DNA from: Shewanella sp. SNU WT4
GTDB taxonomy: Bacteria > Pseudomonadota > Gammaproteobacteria > Enterobacterales > Shewanellaceae
Reading direction: 5' to 3'
Length of the DNA: 64,000 bases
NCBI RefSeq assembly: GCF_006494715.1
Contig: NZ_CP041151.1
Location: 1,116,001 to 1,180,000 of the forward strand
Shown here: positions 33,741 to 42,799 of the stretch, piece by piece
How the letters are laid out: every line of letters begins with the position of its first letter
Position numbering within the stretch: position 1 is the stretch's first letter
Position numbers and translations under genes: made by a program
The notes under the pieces: generated by a model
Database searches by the model: none
What the model saw: only the letters and a program-made list of their open reading frames with translations
Told to the model about the DNA's origin: nothing

Positions 33741-35780
33741 TTAGAAAGTAAAGCGCGCGGATAATTTGAAATTACGGCCTTGGGAGTACAAGGTCTGCCA
33801 TGCTTGGCGGTAATACTCATCGGTTAAATTGTCTATGCCAGCATCTAGGCGTAAACCGTTTAAGCTGCCACTTGATGGCTCCCACGCGACATAGACGTCC
33901 CATAATCCATAAGCGTCAAAGTCAGTGTGGCTTGAGGTACTTGGCAGCTTATTTTGGCTTGCGGTATACATGTAGCGCGTGCCTAGAGTGACATCGTTAC
34001 TCCACAGGCCTTGGCTTAAGTCGATGGTGAGCTTATTAGCCGGAATGCTCTCTAAATATTCGCCGGTAGCATTATCTGTGCCTTGAGTTTGACCATAGTC
34101 GAGGCTTAGGTGTGTTTGCTCGATGCGATAGCGCGCATTAAATTCAAAACCTTGTAATTTCGCGTCTTGCACGTTATTCCAAGTGGTTGTTTGCTCAAAG
34201 CCTGGGATGCCCATGAGCGGATTTTCAACTTGCTGAATAATGAAGTCATCGATGTCATTGCGAAATAAGTTAAGGCTCAAGCTTAAGTCATCATCACCCA
34301 TGAGCTCGCTTAACTGCACTTGCGCTTTTAACTCTTTATTGCGAGCGGTTTCGGCTTGTAGGTCGGGGTTGATTTTAAAGCGGTTACATAATCCATTGGG
34401 TAAAAAGCCTGGGATGGATGGAATGCAGTAATGGCTACCGGTTGAGAACATCTCGGTCATGCTCGGGGCGCGAAACGCCTGATCGTAACGAGCGCTTAAC
34501 GTGAGCCACTGAGCGGTTTTCCAAGTAAGCCCCACAGATGGCGACCATTTATCATCACGACTGGATAAATCTAAGCTGTCACTGGTGTTGTTAAAGCTAT
34601 CGTATCTTAATGCTGGGCTTAAGGTGACATGCTCAAGCAGTGGAATATCGGCCTGAATAAAGCTGCCCCAAACCTTAGCGTTGGCGTCAATATCATCGGG
34701 GCGTTGGCCTACTTGGCCGCTGTCATCGCGCACTGTCGATAATTTATCTTGATAGCCATCAAGACCGTAAATAAAGGCTAGCTCGCCAAAGCGTGAGCGA
34801 TTAACCAAGCTAAAGCCTAAGGTTTGATAGTCAGTGTTGTCGGTTTGTTTAAGTGCGATGCGCTGTTCATCATACTTAGCTTGGTTGTAATACAGCTTGG
34901 CATTGCCATCGAGTAACGCACTGCTGCTTGATTGGAACTGATAATCAAGACTTAGGTGCTTATCGTCAGTATTGCGCTGCACTAATGGCACGCTGCGGCC
35001 AACGTCTGCACCTGGGTTACTTGGAACCAGTTCATTAATCTGATTAACGCGCCCGGTTAATTGCAGGCGATTAAGATCATTGGCTTGCCAGCCAAGTTTA
35101 GCCATTGACGAATAACCATTATTACCACTGTGTTGTAATTGCTGGCCGTTGCCTAAATCAATGTTATTTCCATCAAAGTAAGCACCATTGACTAACCAAT
35201 CCCAAGCATCATCTTGTCCAAAGAGCGCGCCGCTGGTTTTGGTTCTATCACCATTGGCTTCATAACCTTGCTTGATATACCCGCCGAATGATTGCTCGTC
35301 CTCTAAAAAATCTTTAGCTGAACGGGTATTTTGCGCCACTACGCCGCCAATGGCGCCGCTGCCCCACAGGCTGCTGGCAGGGCCGCGAATGACTTCGATG
35401 GATTTGAGCATTTCTGGGTCTAAAAAGTAGGTGCCTCTATGGCCTGAACTGGTGTTTTGCCTGGTGCCATCAACAGTTTGCAGCACTCTATCACCGCCAA
35501 TACCACGAATTTCAACGGCTTGACTGCTCGCTCTTGGGCCATTGGTCACATTGACGTTGGCAGCCCCAGCGAGCGCTTGTGGAACTGACTGAGGTTGAGT
35601 CACTGCGATTTCTTGCTCATCTATCACAGCGACCGAGCGACTTGAATCTGAGGCTTGCTCTTCAATGCGACTTGCGCTGACTAAGACTTCAGTCAATGTT
35701 TGATTTGGGCTGGTGGCATGAGCCAAAGGGATGAGATTAAGTCCTGCTAAAACGGCCAAGGTCAGAGGTTTTACCGACAT
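33741..35780 (-). CDS. hugA: TonB-dependent heme receptor
   Basis: 679-residue outer-membrane receptor. Signal MSVKPLTLAVLAGLN to LAHA; TonB box TEVLVSA; plug with RGIGGDRVLQTVDG; 22-strand barrel ending in a terminal Phe (LSARFTF). It carries the FRAP...NPDL pair (AFRAPSMTEMF and KINPDLQAE) that marks heme/hemoglobin receptors. The longest frame starts at 35888, but the ATG at 35780 with AAGGAT in front gives the signal peptide. A Fur box lies 137 bp upstream. Other family names are hutA and hmuR. Confidence 0.93.
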   Translation of the reverse strand: MSVKPLTLAVLAGLNLIPLAHATSPNQTLTEVLVSASRIEEQASDSSRSVAVIDEQEIAVTQPQSVPQALAGAANVNVTNGPRASSQAVEIRGIGGDRVLQTVDGTRQNTSSGHRGTYFLDPEMLKSIEVIRGPASSLWGSGAIGGVVAQNTRSAKDFLEDEQSFGGYIKQGYEANGDRTKTSGALFGQDDAWDWLVNGAYFDGNNIDLGNGQQLQHSGNNGYSSMAKLGWQANDLNRLQLTGRVNQINELVPSNPGADVGRSVPLVQRNTDDKHLSLDYQFQSSSSALLDGNAKLYYNQAKYDEQRIALKQTDNTDYQTLGFSLVNRSRFGELAFIYGLDGYQDKLSTVRDDSGQVGQRPDDIDANAKVWGSFIQADIPLLEHVTLSPALRYDSFNNTSDSLDLSSRDDKWSPSVGLTWKTAQWLTLSARYDQAFRAPSMTEMFSTGSHYCIPSIPGFLPNGLCNRFKINPDLQAETARNKELKAQVQLSELMGDDDLSLSLNLFRNDIDDFIIQQVENPLMGIPGFEQTTTWNNVQDAKLQGFEFNARYRIEQTHLSLDYGQTQGTDNATGEYLESIPANKLTIDLSQGLWSNDVTLGTRYMYTASQNKLPSTSSHTDFDAYGLWDVYVAWEPSSGSLNGLRLDAGIDNLTDEYYRQAWQTLYSQGRNFKLSARFTF

Positions 35781-36174
35781 GTACAATATCCTTTTATGAT
35801 TAAAATCAGCGCAGTAGCGATAAGCCTCAGCCTTGTTGTTCCGCAGTAGTTGGGCGTTATTGGCAGTGTTCACTCGAACGTCACGCACTCTACTTCAATA
35901 TAAATAATAGATCAAATGATAATTATTACCATTTGTATTTGAGCTAATGCTTGAGTATCCTAATTAGCGAAAGCTTGGGCATAAGCTGATGTTAAGGGTG
36001 AGATAGTGATTGATTTTGATTGAGAAACTAACACTTGAGTCCTTGCTAGCGCGGCATTAACTCATGTGGCTTAGCTCATGTGGCAGCAACTTGGAGTGGT
36101 GATTAGCATGGAAGCTTGCATGCCTAAAAGCACGGATAGGGATACTTGGTTACTTTTGGCTGGGAGAGTGCGCT
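35781..36174. other. Divergent control region of the heme locus
   Basis: 394 bp. Holds the Fur box (35917-35931) and AT-rich promoter DNA on the receptor side. On the tonB side I see no second strong Fur box and no gene. Confidence 0.6.
35917..35931. promoter_or_regulatory. Fur box between the heme receptor and tonB
   Basis: TGATAATTATTACCA matches the 7-1-7 Fur consensus TGATAAT-N-ATTATCA at 14 of 15 positions. It lies in the divergent region and should repress the receptor operon under iron sufficiency; it may also serve the tonB operon 244 bp away. Confidence 0.85.
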
Positions 36175-37032
36175 GTGACGCCTAAACGCTATTTATTATG
36201 TTCGCCCTTGGCGCTGGCATTGTGCGCTATAGCATTTGCCCAGCACTCAGAACCTATGGCCATTAAATCTGGGGTAGGCCATGAGGTAAGCCAGAGGTTG
36301 CAATTGCAGTTAACTGCGGCAACGACTCAGATAAAATCTGAGTCAGCATCTGAACCAATAGTTGCTGCCGTTTCGCATGCGCATGCGTTAAGCGCACCAA
36401 GCTCACCAAATAGCTCAATAGTGACTAAAACGGCAGAAAAACCACTCGAGACAGGGGTTCATAAGCCAGTAATTAATCCAGCAATGACCTCTGAACGCTC
36501 TGTGCCATCAAAGCCATTCAGCAGTGAAGCTAGGCCTAAGGCTCAGGCCAGTAACAATGCGCCAGCGACTGAAACTGTCCAAGATGATGAGGCTACGACA
36601 GTGCTTAATGAGAGTGCGCTTGCGCTTAATGAGGCCGCAAAAGTTAATAGGGTTGAACCGTTAACTGCCTCAAGTCGTATGCCAAATTCAATGTTAGACA
36701 GTAGTGCCAATGCGCAGCCTCAGTATTTATCTCAGCCTCAATCAAAGGCGGCGCCGGTGTCACTCAGTAAGGCAGATTATGCCAGTGCGCCAACGCCGCC
36801 GACGTATCCCAAATTAGCAAGAAAGCGTGGCCTTGAAGGCACAGTGCAGCTTGAAGTGTTCTTTAACCACTATGGTCAAGCGCAATCGCTGTCTGTGCTG
36901 ACTAGCAGTGGTCATCGAGTATTAGATGAGGCGGCACTGGCCGCGGTAAAAACATGGCATTTTTTGGCACCAAATCACTTAAGCGCGGGTTTGTTTCGCG
37001 TCGAAGTGCCGGTTCGTTTCGCTCTAAATTAG
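36175..37032 (+). CDS. tonB: TonB energy transducer of the heme locus
   Basis: 285 residues from a GTG start with GGGAGAG upstream. One N-terminal membrane anchor (about 5-23), then a long spacer rich in Ser, Ala and Thr, and the TonB C-terminal domain (about 205-285): YPKLARKRGLEGTVQLEVFF and LDEAALAAVKTWHF. The spacer has few of the Pro-Glu/Pro-Lys repeats seen in E. coli TonB. It reaches the receptor across the periplasm. Genes exbB and exbD follow at 12 bp and with a 4-base overlap. Confidence 0.9.
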   Translation: MTPKRYLLCSPLALALCAIAFAQHSEPMAIKSGVGHEVSQRLQLQLTAATTQIKSESASEPIVAAVSHAHALSAPSSPNSSIVTKTAEKPLETGVHKPVINPAMTSERSVPSKPFSSEARPKAQASNNAPATETVQDDEATTVLNESALALNEAAKVNRVEPLTASSRMPNSMLDSSANAQPQYLSQPQSKAAPVSLSKADYASAPTPPTYPKLARKRGLEGTVQLEVFFNHYGQAQSLSVLTSSGHRVLDEAALAAVKTWHFLAPNHLSAGLFRVEVPVRFALN

Positions 37033-37044
37033 TAAGGAAATTCA

Positions 37045-37719
37045 ATGTTAGCTGCTGATCTCAATCTAGGCGTGCTTACTTGGCCGCTAGTCTGCTGCGC
37101 CTTAGTGACCTTGGTCATTATTGTTGAGCGCTTGGCTTTTATACTGGTTAATTTGCGCCATCGACCTCAGTTTTTTCGCCAGCAATTGCAGCAAATTATT
37201 CCGGTTAAGGTTTCAAGTTTAGCCATTGATAAGCTTGAATCTTGCGCCAGTACGCGCCAAGACATGCTGGCCCGAGGTAGCCTAATGTTACTGCATAGCA
37301 AAACCCATCACCGCCGCGATCGCGAAGCCTTAATGACCTTGTGGCTCGCCAAAGAGCAGCGGCAATTATTGTTTGGTATCAAGGTGCTACAAGCCATAGG
37401 TGTCATCAGTCCTTTGCTTGGCCTATTAGGGACAGTGCTTGGCCTCATTGACATGTTTGCTGGTTTAGGCCAGAGCGCTGGCCCCATTACTCCCGCCATG
37501 TTAAGCGCAGGTCTTGGCCTTGCCATGAATACTACGGCCGCAGGCTTAGTGATTGCGCTGCCTGCACTAACGTTTTCACAAATCATGAATATTTGGGTGG
37601 TAGATACATGTCGGCGCACCGGGCATGGCTTAACTGAGCTTAATTTATGGCTTGATGGCGTGCATAGCAAGGCGGGGTTAACACCAGAGCTTGCTGTATA
37701 TCATGGGGGCACGCAGTGA
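37045..37719 (+). CDS. exbB: ExbB proton-channel subunit
   Basis: 224-residue MotA/TolQ/ExbB-family inner-membrane protein with three helices and the typical GLLGTVLGLIDMFAG and MLSAGLGLAMNTTAAGLVIALPAL segments. With ExbD it uses proton flow to energise TonB. The start has AAGGAA. It belongs to this heme operon, not to a global exbBD. Confidence 0.93.
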   Translation: MLAADLNLGVLTWPLVCCALVTLVIIVERLAFILVNLRHRPQFFRQQLQQIIPVKVSSLAIDKLESCASTRQDMLARGSLMLLHSKTHHRRDREALMTLWLAKEQRQLLFGIKVLQAIGVISPLLGLLGTVLGLIDMFAGLGQSAGPITPAMLSAGLGLAMNTTAAGLVIALPALTFSQIMNIWVVDTCRRTGHGLTELNLWLDGVHSKAGLTPELAVYHGGTQ

Positions 37720-38129
37720 TAGAGCTTGATAAAGGCGCGGATAATCAAGAGCTCAGCATAGATTTAACCGCGCTTATCGACATCATTTTCATCTTGTTAG
37801 TGTTTCTAATGCTGACCGCCAACACCCAATTATTAGCTTTGCCGGTTGATGTGCCCACGAGCGGCGGCGAGCAGGCGCAAGTATTAGCGCCTAAGCCCAA
37901 TATCAGTGTGAATGTGATGGCAAAGGCGCCGTACTGGGCGATTGATGGCCACAGCTATGCAGCCTTTAGTGATTTTAGTGCTGAAGTTGCGCGGCGCTTA
38001 ACTGTGGAGCCAGAACTTGAAGTGATAGTTGCCGCCGACAAGCAGGCCGAAGTGCAGTTGTTGCTGCAATTGCTTGCCATGTTACAGGCACACAAAATTA
38101 GTCAAACCCAAATTTTAATGGAGCCATAA
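37716..38129 (+). CDS. exbD: ExbD proton-channel subunit
   Basis: 137 residues, overlapping exbB by 4 bases from a GTG start. Single N-terminal membrane helix with the essential aspartate in IDLTALIDIIFILLVFLML (D at about residue 22), then a periplasmic domain that contacts TonB (VIVAADKQAEVQ). Confidence 0.92.
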   Translation: MIELDKGADNQELSIDLTALIDIIFILLVFLMLTANTQLLALPVDVPTSGGEQAQVLAPKPNISVNVMAKAPYWAIDGHSYAAFSDFSAEVARRLTVEPELEVIVAADKQAEVQLLLQLLAMLQAHKISQTQILMEP

Positions 38130-38168
38130 GCGCCGAGTGCGCGCGTTTTGGCTAACAAGGAGATAACT

Positions 38169-39044
38169 ATGTTGAGGTTGTTGGTGAGTGTATTGTGCTT
38201 GTCATCGTGGATGTGTGTTGCAGCTAATGCTGCCAGTACTGAAGTTAGTGCAGGTGTTAGTGCTAATGCCAAGGTAGTGGCGGCGGGCGCGGGCGTAACT
38301 GAATTAATTTTAGCGCTCGATGCAGGTTCACAGTTAGTGGCCATTGATGCCAGTAGCCAAGCACCTGCTGATTTGTCGCTAACCACTTTGGGCTATCACA
38401 GGGCCTTGTCGGCCGAAGGTATTTTGGCGTTGCAACCTAGCGTATTGATTGGAACCGCTGAAATGGGGCCTAAAACCACCATAGATAGAGTGCGCGCCGC
38501 TAGGGTAAATGTCGTGCAATTGCCTATCCCCACTAACTATTTAAGTTTGCTGAGTAATATTGATGCGCTAGGGCGGTTACTCAGCAGTGAAACTCAGGCT
38601 CAACAGCTTAAAATCAAACTTGATCGCGACTTTGCGCTATTGCAGCAAAAGCAGCAGCAAGTAGCCCCCGCGGCGCCTAAGGTGCTGTTTATGCTAATGA
38701 TGCCAGAGCGCCCAGCGCGAGTAGGGGGTAAAGGGTCAGCCGGTGATGTGATTATTAATTTAGCCGGTGGCAAGAATGCTGCGGATTTTGAGGGCTATAA
38801 AAGTGTGTCACAAGAAGGGATTTTAGCGCTTGATGCTGATGTGATTATTGTAAGCGTGCGTGATGAAACGCCAATGGATGCTAAGCAATTATTGCTGCAA
38901 CAAATGCCATTATTGCAGCATGCCAAGGCGGTGCTGCAAGGATCTGTGTATCCCATCAATAGTCATGCCTTAATTGGCGGCTTGGGGATCAGCAGCTTAC
39001 AAGCGGCCAATGAGTTAGCGGAACAATTAATCGACCTAAATTAA
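38169..39044 (+). CDS. hutB: Heme ABC transporter periplasmic binding protein
   Basis: 291 residues. Signal to VAANA; class III (BtuF/HutB-like) fold: KVVAAGAGVTELILALDAGSQLVAID, TTLGYHRALSAEGILALQPSVLIGT (split), and a late DVIIVSVRDE. It carries heme from receptor to permease. The ATG at 38169 has AAGGAG, preferable to the TTG at 38148. Confidence 0.9.
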   Translation: MLRLLVSVLCLSSWMCVAANAASTEVSAGVSANAKVVAAGAGVTELILALDAGSQLVAIDASSQAPADLSLTTLGYHRALSAEGILALQPSVLIGTAEMGPKTTIDRVRAARVNVVQLPIPTNYLSLLSNIDALGRLLSSETQAQQLKIKLDRDFALLQQKQQQVAPAAPKVLFMLMMPERPARVGGKGSAGDVIINLAGGKNAADFEGYKSVSQEGILALDADVIIVSVRDETPMDAKQLLLQQMPLLQHAKAVLQGSVYPINSHALIGGLGISSLQAANELAEQLIDLN

Positions 39045-39106
39045 CTGCTTTGCCAGTGCTTGTATTTAGGCACTCAGCATTCAAGCCAGATTAAGGATTA
39101 TCCGTA

Positions 39107-40123
39107 GTGGCTAATTATTCTTTTTATCGAAATAGCGCACTAGTGCTGTTAGTGATTACCTGCATTATTTCTATCAGTGTTGGCCCACTAGCCATAGGTT
39201 TTGGTTCAGCATTAAAAGCACTGATCCATAGTTTGACCGCTATGGATGCGTTTGCCATAGCGCCCCACGAGCAAATGGTGATTGATAGCATACGTTTGCC
39301 AAGAACCTTGCTGGCCATGACAGTTGGCGCCATGTTGGCGCAAGCGGGCGCTGTGATGCAGGGCTTATTTCGCAACCCATTAGCCGATCCTGGCATTATT
39401 GGGGTATCTACAGGCGCTGCGTTAGGGGCGGCTATTTGCATAGTGCTCTTGCCTGTGGCGCCCGCAAGCTTACTGGCCATGGCAGCATTTGCGGGGGGAT
39501 TAGGTACGACCTTATTGGTGTATCAATTGGCGGCAAGTCGCGATGGTACTTCTGTGGTGATGTTATTGCTGGCAGGCGTTGCGGTATCTGCCTTATTTGG
39601 TGCTGGCATTGGGGTGCTGACTTATCTTGCGAGCGATAGCGCCTTACGGGATTTAAGTCTCTGGCAAATGGGCTCCATTGCTGGCGCGAGTTTTGATTAT
39701 GTGTGGCTCACTTTTGCTGTCTTAGTCATTTTATCTTGGCAATTTCAACGCCATGCGAACGCGCTTAATGCCTTGTTGTTAGGCGAGGCTGAGGCGCGCC
39801 ATTTAGGCATAGATGTTGAGCGCTTAAAATACCGCATGATTTTATTGTGCGCCTTAGGTGTCGGCGTCAGCGTTGCTGCGACCGGTATTATTGGCTTTAT
39901 TGGCTTAGTGGTGCCGCACATAGTCAGAATGCTATTAGGGCCAGATCATCGTCAGTTACTGCCCATGAGCGCTGTGCTTGGCGCGATATTGTTAGCCTTA
40001 GCGGATATTGGCTCGCGAGTATTAATGGCCCCCGCAGAAGTGCCTGTAGGACTCATCACCGCCTTAATCGGCGCGCCATTCTTTATCTACTTGCTACTCA
40101 AACAGCGCCATAGATTGGTGTAG
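39107..40123 (+). CDS. hutC: Heme ABC transporter permease
   Basis: 338-residue FecCD-family inner-membrane permease with about ten helices. RLPRTLLAMTVGAMLAQAGAVMQG (split around 65-88) and the ATPase-coupling IGFIGLVVPHIVRMLLGPDHR are diagnostic. GTG start behind AAGGA. Works as a dimer with HutD. Confidence 0.93.
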   Translation: MANYSFYRNSALVLLVITCIISISVGPLAIGFGSALKALIHSLTAMDAFAIAPHEQMVIDSIRLPRTLLAMTVGAMLAQAGAVMQGLFRNPLADPGIIGVSTGAALGAAICIVLLPVAPASLLAMAAFAGGLGTTLLVYQLAASRDGTSVVMLLLAGVAVSALFGAGIGVLTYLASDSALRDLSLWQMGSIAGASFDYVWLTFAVLVILSWQFQRHANALNALLLGEAEARHLGIDVERLKYRMILLCALGVGVSVAATGIIGFIGLVVPHIVRMLLGPDHRQLLPMSAVLGAILLALADIGSRVLMAPAEVPVGLITALIGAPFFIYLLLKQRHRLV

Positions 40124-40230
40124 AAACATTTATTGAGACAGAATGGTTTAACAAGAATGCTGTAGAACGAATGATTTTAGCGTAATTGAATTTTACCCTG
40201 TGCGCATCGCACTCGGCTAAGGAGTATGTG

Positions 40231-41052
40231 GTGGCTCAACATCAGTGTTTAACTATTACAGAGTTAAGTGTGCAGCAAGGCCATAAAGTTATTTTGCGCG
40301 ATATCAATGCACGCTTTAGTTATGGCTCTTTTACTGCGCTGCTTGGGCCTAATGGTGCGGGCAAATCGAGTTTATTAAAATGTATTAGCCAAGATACAAA
40401 AGTGCATACTGGCAAGATAAGTCTTTATGATCGAGAGCTTACAAATTGGCCGCGCCTTGAGCTTGCGCGGCAAATGGCGGTATTGCCGCAATACGCGAGT
40501 CTGAACTTTCCTTTTACTGTGCAGCAAGTGGTTGCCATGGGGCTTTATCCCTTGAGCCTAGATATGAAGGCGGGGGAGGAGCGCGTTGCTGCCATGCTCG
40601 AGCAATTGCAGTTAACCCATTTGGCGCAGCAGAGCTATCCCGCATTATCCGGTGGTGAAAAACAGCGGGTGCATATTGCCAGAGTACTAGTGCAATTAAC
40701 GCAAGCACCGAGGCCTGCGGTGTTATTGCTTGATGAGCCCACCTCGGCGCTCGATTTAGCGCAGCAACACAGGGTGTTAGGCTTATTGCAGACCTTAGCT
40801 AAAGAGAGGCCATTTTGCGTGATAAGTGTACTACACGATATTAATCAAGCCGCGCGATATGCTGACCAAATTATGGTGTTAAACCAAGGCAACATGGTTA
40901 TTAGTGGCACTCCTAATGAGTGTTTAACTGCAGATTTAATTGAATCCGTTTGGGAATACCGCCCGCAAGCTATGTATGGCCATCTTGATTCGTTTAGCTC
41001 ACTTCGCCCACCTAGCTCGTCTGCATCTGCGCCCGCGGCTATGTTCTTTTGA
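40231..41052 (+). CDS. hutD: Heme ABC transporter ATPase
   Basis: 273-residue ATP-binding subunit: Walker A GPNGAGKSS, signature LSGGEKQR, Walker B VLLLDEPTSALD, switch VISVLHDINQA. The longest frame starts at a TTG (40186), but the GTG at 40231 with AAGGAG 6 bases before it is more likely; another GTG is at 40228. Last gene of the tonB-exbBD-hutBCD unit. Confidence 0.92.
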   Translation: MAQHQCLTITELSVQQGHKVILRDINARFSYGSFTALLGPNGAGKSSLLKCISQDTKVHTGKISLYDRELTNWPRLELARQMAVLPQYASLNFPFTVQQVVAMGLYPLSLDMKAGEERVAAMLEQLQLTHLAQQSYPALSGGEKQRVHIARVLVQLTQAPRPAVLLLDEPTSALDLAQQHRVLGLLQTLAKERPFCVISVLHDINQAARYADQIMVLNQGNMVISGTPNECLTADLIESVWEYRPQAMYGHLDSFSSLRPPSSSASAPAAMFF

Positions 41053-41148
41053 ACGCGAAACGGCTTTTCATCAAGAATAACGTCTATGCTTGCTCTGCGG
41101 CGACTTAACTCTTACCCTTGCGCCATCAGAGTAAGCCGCGGAGCTAGC

Positions 41149-41814
41149 ATGTCAAATCATACCCATTGGTCAGCCTTTATTGCCGCTGAGCAGCAGCAAG
41201 CCTATTTTAAAATCCTTGAGCAGTTTGTAGCTGTTGAGCGCCAAACTAAAACTATTTTTCCGCCAGCAAGTGATGTGTACCGCGCCTTTGAATTAACGCC
41301 ATTAGCGCAAGTGCGGGTGGTGATTTTGGGGCAAGATCCGTATCACGGAGCAGGGCAGGCTCATGGTTTGTGTTTTTCAGTGCAACCTGGGGTGAAAACG
41401 CCGCCATCATTAGTGAACATGTATAAAGAATTAGCCACGGATATTGAGGGGTTTACTATTCCTCATCATGGTTTTCTTGAGTCATGGGCGCAGCAAGGGG
41501 TGTTAATGCTCAACACAGTATTAACCGTTGAACAGGGCAAGGCTCACTCGCACGCCAAGGCTGGCTGGGAAACGTTTACGGGCGCCGTACTTGAACTGTT
41601 AGATCAGCAAACACAACCGATTATTTTTGTGCTTTGGGGCAGTCATGCCATCAAGAAAGGTAAGGTGATTACTGCGGCGCATCACAAGGTATTAACTGGC
41701 CCCCATCCTTCGCCGTTATCTGCCTATCGCGGTTTTTTTGGGTGCCGGCATTTCTCGACTATCAATGAGTTACTGCTAGAAAACGGCCAAACTCCGATTG
41801 ATTGGCAGATATAA
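41149..41814 (+). CDS. ung: Uracil-DNA glycosylase
   Basis: Base-excision repair enzyme that removes uracil from DNA. 221 residues with the catalytic water-activating [13 protein letters not shown] and the DNA-binding [22 protein letters not shown] precedes the ATG at 41149; the longer frame from 41086 is not needed. Confidence 0.97.
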   Translation: MSNHTHWSAFIAAEQQQAYFKILEQFVAVERQTKTIFPPASDVYRAFELTPLAQVRVVILGQDPYHGAGQAHGLCFSVQPGVKTPPSLVNMYKELATDIEGFTIPHHGFLESWAQQGVLMLNTVLTVEQGKAHSHAKAGWETFTGAVLELLDQQTQPIIFVLWGSHAIKKGKVITAAHHKVLTGPHPSPLSAYRGFFGCRHFSTINELLLENGQTPIDWQI

Positions 41815-41930
41815 GGCTCAAGCTTAGCTATTGGGCATGCTTAACGAGTGAGTTGTACTTAACGGGATGAACTTAACGAGATCAACTTTATGTGCTGAGC
41901 CTTATGTTATGAGCTTTATGTTATGGGCTT

Positions 41931-41966
41931 AGTGAGATGAGCTTAGTGAAGTCAGTTCATCTCACT
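41931..41966 (+). terminator. Hairpin after ung
   Basis: AGTGAGATGA and TCATCTCACT pair perfectly over 10 bp with a 16-base loop, about 115 bp beyond ung and just past the pilin gene's 3' end on the other strand. No T-run, so it may be a stabiliser shared by both transcripts. Confidence 0.5.
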
Positions 41967-41996
41967 AGATTTGCATCGATGAGGATTATCTAAGCA

Positions 41997-42524
41997 TTAA
42001 GGAATGTGAGTAATCACGCTACCTGTGTTTGAGTTGTAATCTATGTAATAGCTATTATCGCGCTCTAACACGAAGCGGCATTGACCGGCTGCGGTATAAT
42101 TGGCTTTATAGGTAGTCTTATCTGTCTCAGCAGCGTCTGATACGCTAGGCTCTGCGCCTGCAAACAATATGCGCCATACAGACATGCAATCGTCAACACT
42201 ATCAAGGCTTGGGCTTTCTTCTACTGGACCAAGAAAATGCTGCGCTGGCCACCCATTGGCATTGATATCTAAGGTACCGGAGCGATCTGCATTGTTAGAG
42301 TAAATAGGTACATCTTCCATCGGGCCGGATGCGCCTTTAGCAATCCAAGCGCTATGAGCCATATCAACCGCCGATTTAAAAGCGCCGCCGACGCCTTTAA
42401 CACTGGAGTCTAAGGCATCATTTTCAAGGTTAATAAATTTAGGCGCCGCAACAACCGCCAAGATTCCAAGGATAATAATGACGACTACGAGTTCAATCAG
42501 AGTAAAGCCTGAGTGTTTTTTCAC
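41997..42524 (-). CDS. Type IV prepilin, MSHA-like, orphan
   Basis: 175 residues from a GTG start. Class III signal KKHSG cut before [14 protein letters not shown], with the conserved Glu5 of the mature pilin. Next to it is [13 protein letters not shown], as in MshA-type pilins, and a C-terminal disulfide-loop pair (DDCMSVW and AGQCRF). No other pilus genes lie nearby, so it probably uses an assembly system encoded elsewhere. The reading frame stays open 72 codons further upstream to 42740 with no ribosome site and no pilin-like sequence; I do not count it as coding. Confidence 0.8.
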   Translation of the reverse strand: MKKHSGFTLIELVVVIIILGILAVVAAPKFINLENDALDSSVKGVGGAFKSAVDMAHSAWIAKGASGPMEDVPIYSNNADRSGTLDINANGWPAQHFLGPVEESPSLDSVDDCMSVWRILFAGAEPSVSDAAETDKTTYKANYTAAGQCRFVLERDNSYYIDYNSNTGSVITHIP

Positions 42525-42799
42525 GTTTATTATATCTTCAAAAGTGTTGAGCCATAACATAACATCTTTGTTGGTTAGGCTTAGATTTTTATCGTTAAGT
42601 GGTAAGACTTTATCCTTATTGGCAAGCTGGGTAAAGCAGTTGTTGGTGCGATTAGATATTGAGCGCTTACAGTTGATTAAAACGTTTGTGTCGTTTGTGG
42701 TGTTAAGTGAGTGCGGAAGACTGATTGATATGAGCAACAAGCCAAAGCACTGCTTTAACTTGTTGCTACTGTCATTAAGCTAATTAAGACAATATGCGC

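Noticed and set aside
42525..42740. 72-codon upstream extension of the pilin gene
   Set aside because: Prepilin leader must be short before the cut site, and there is no ribosome site at the upstream start.
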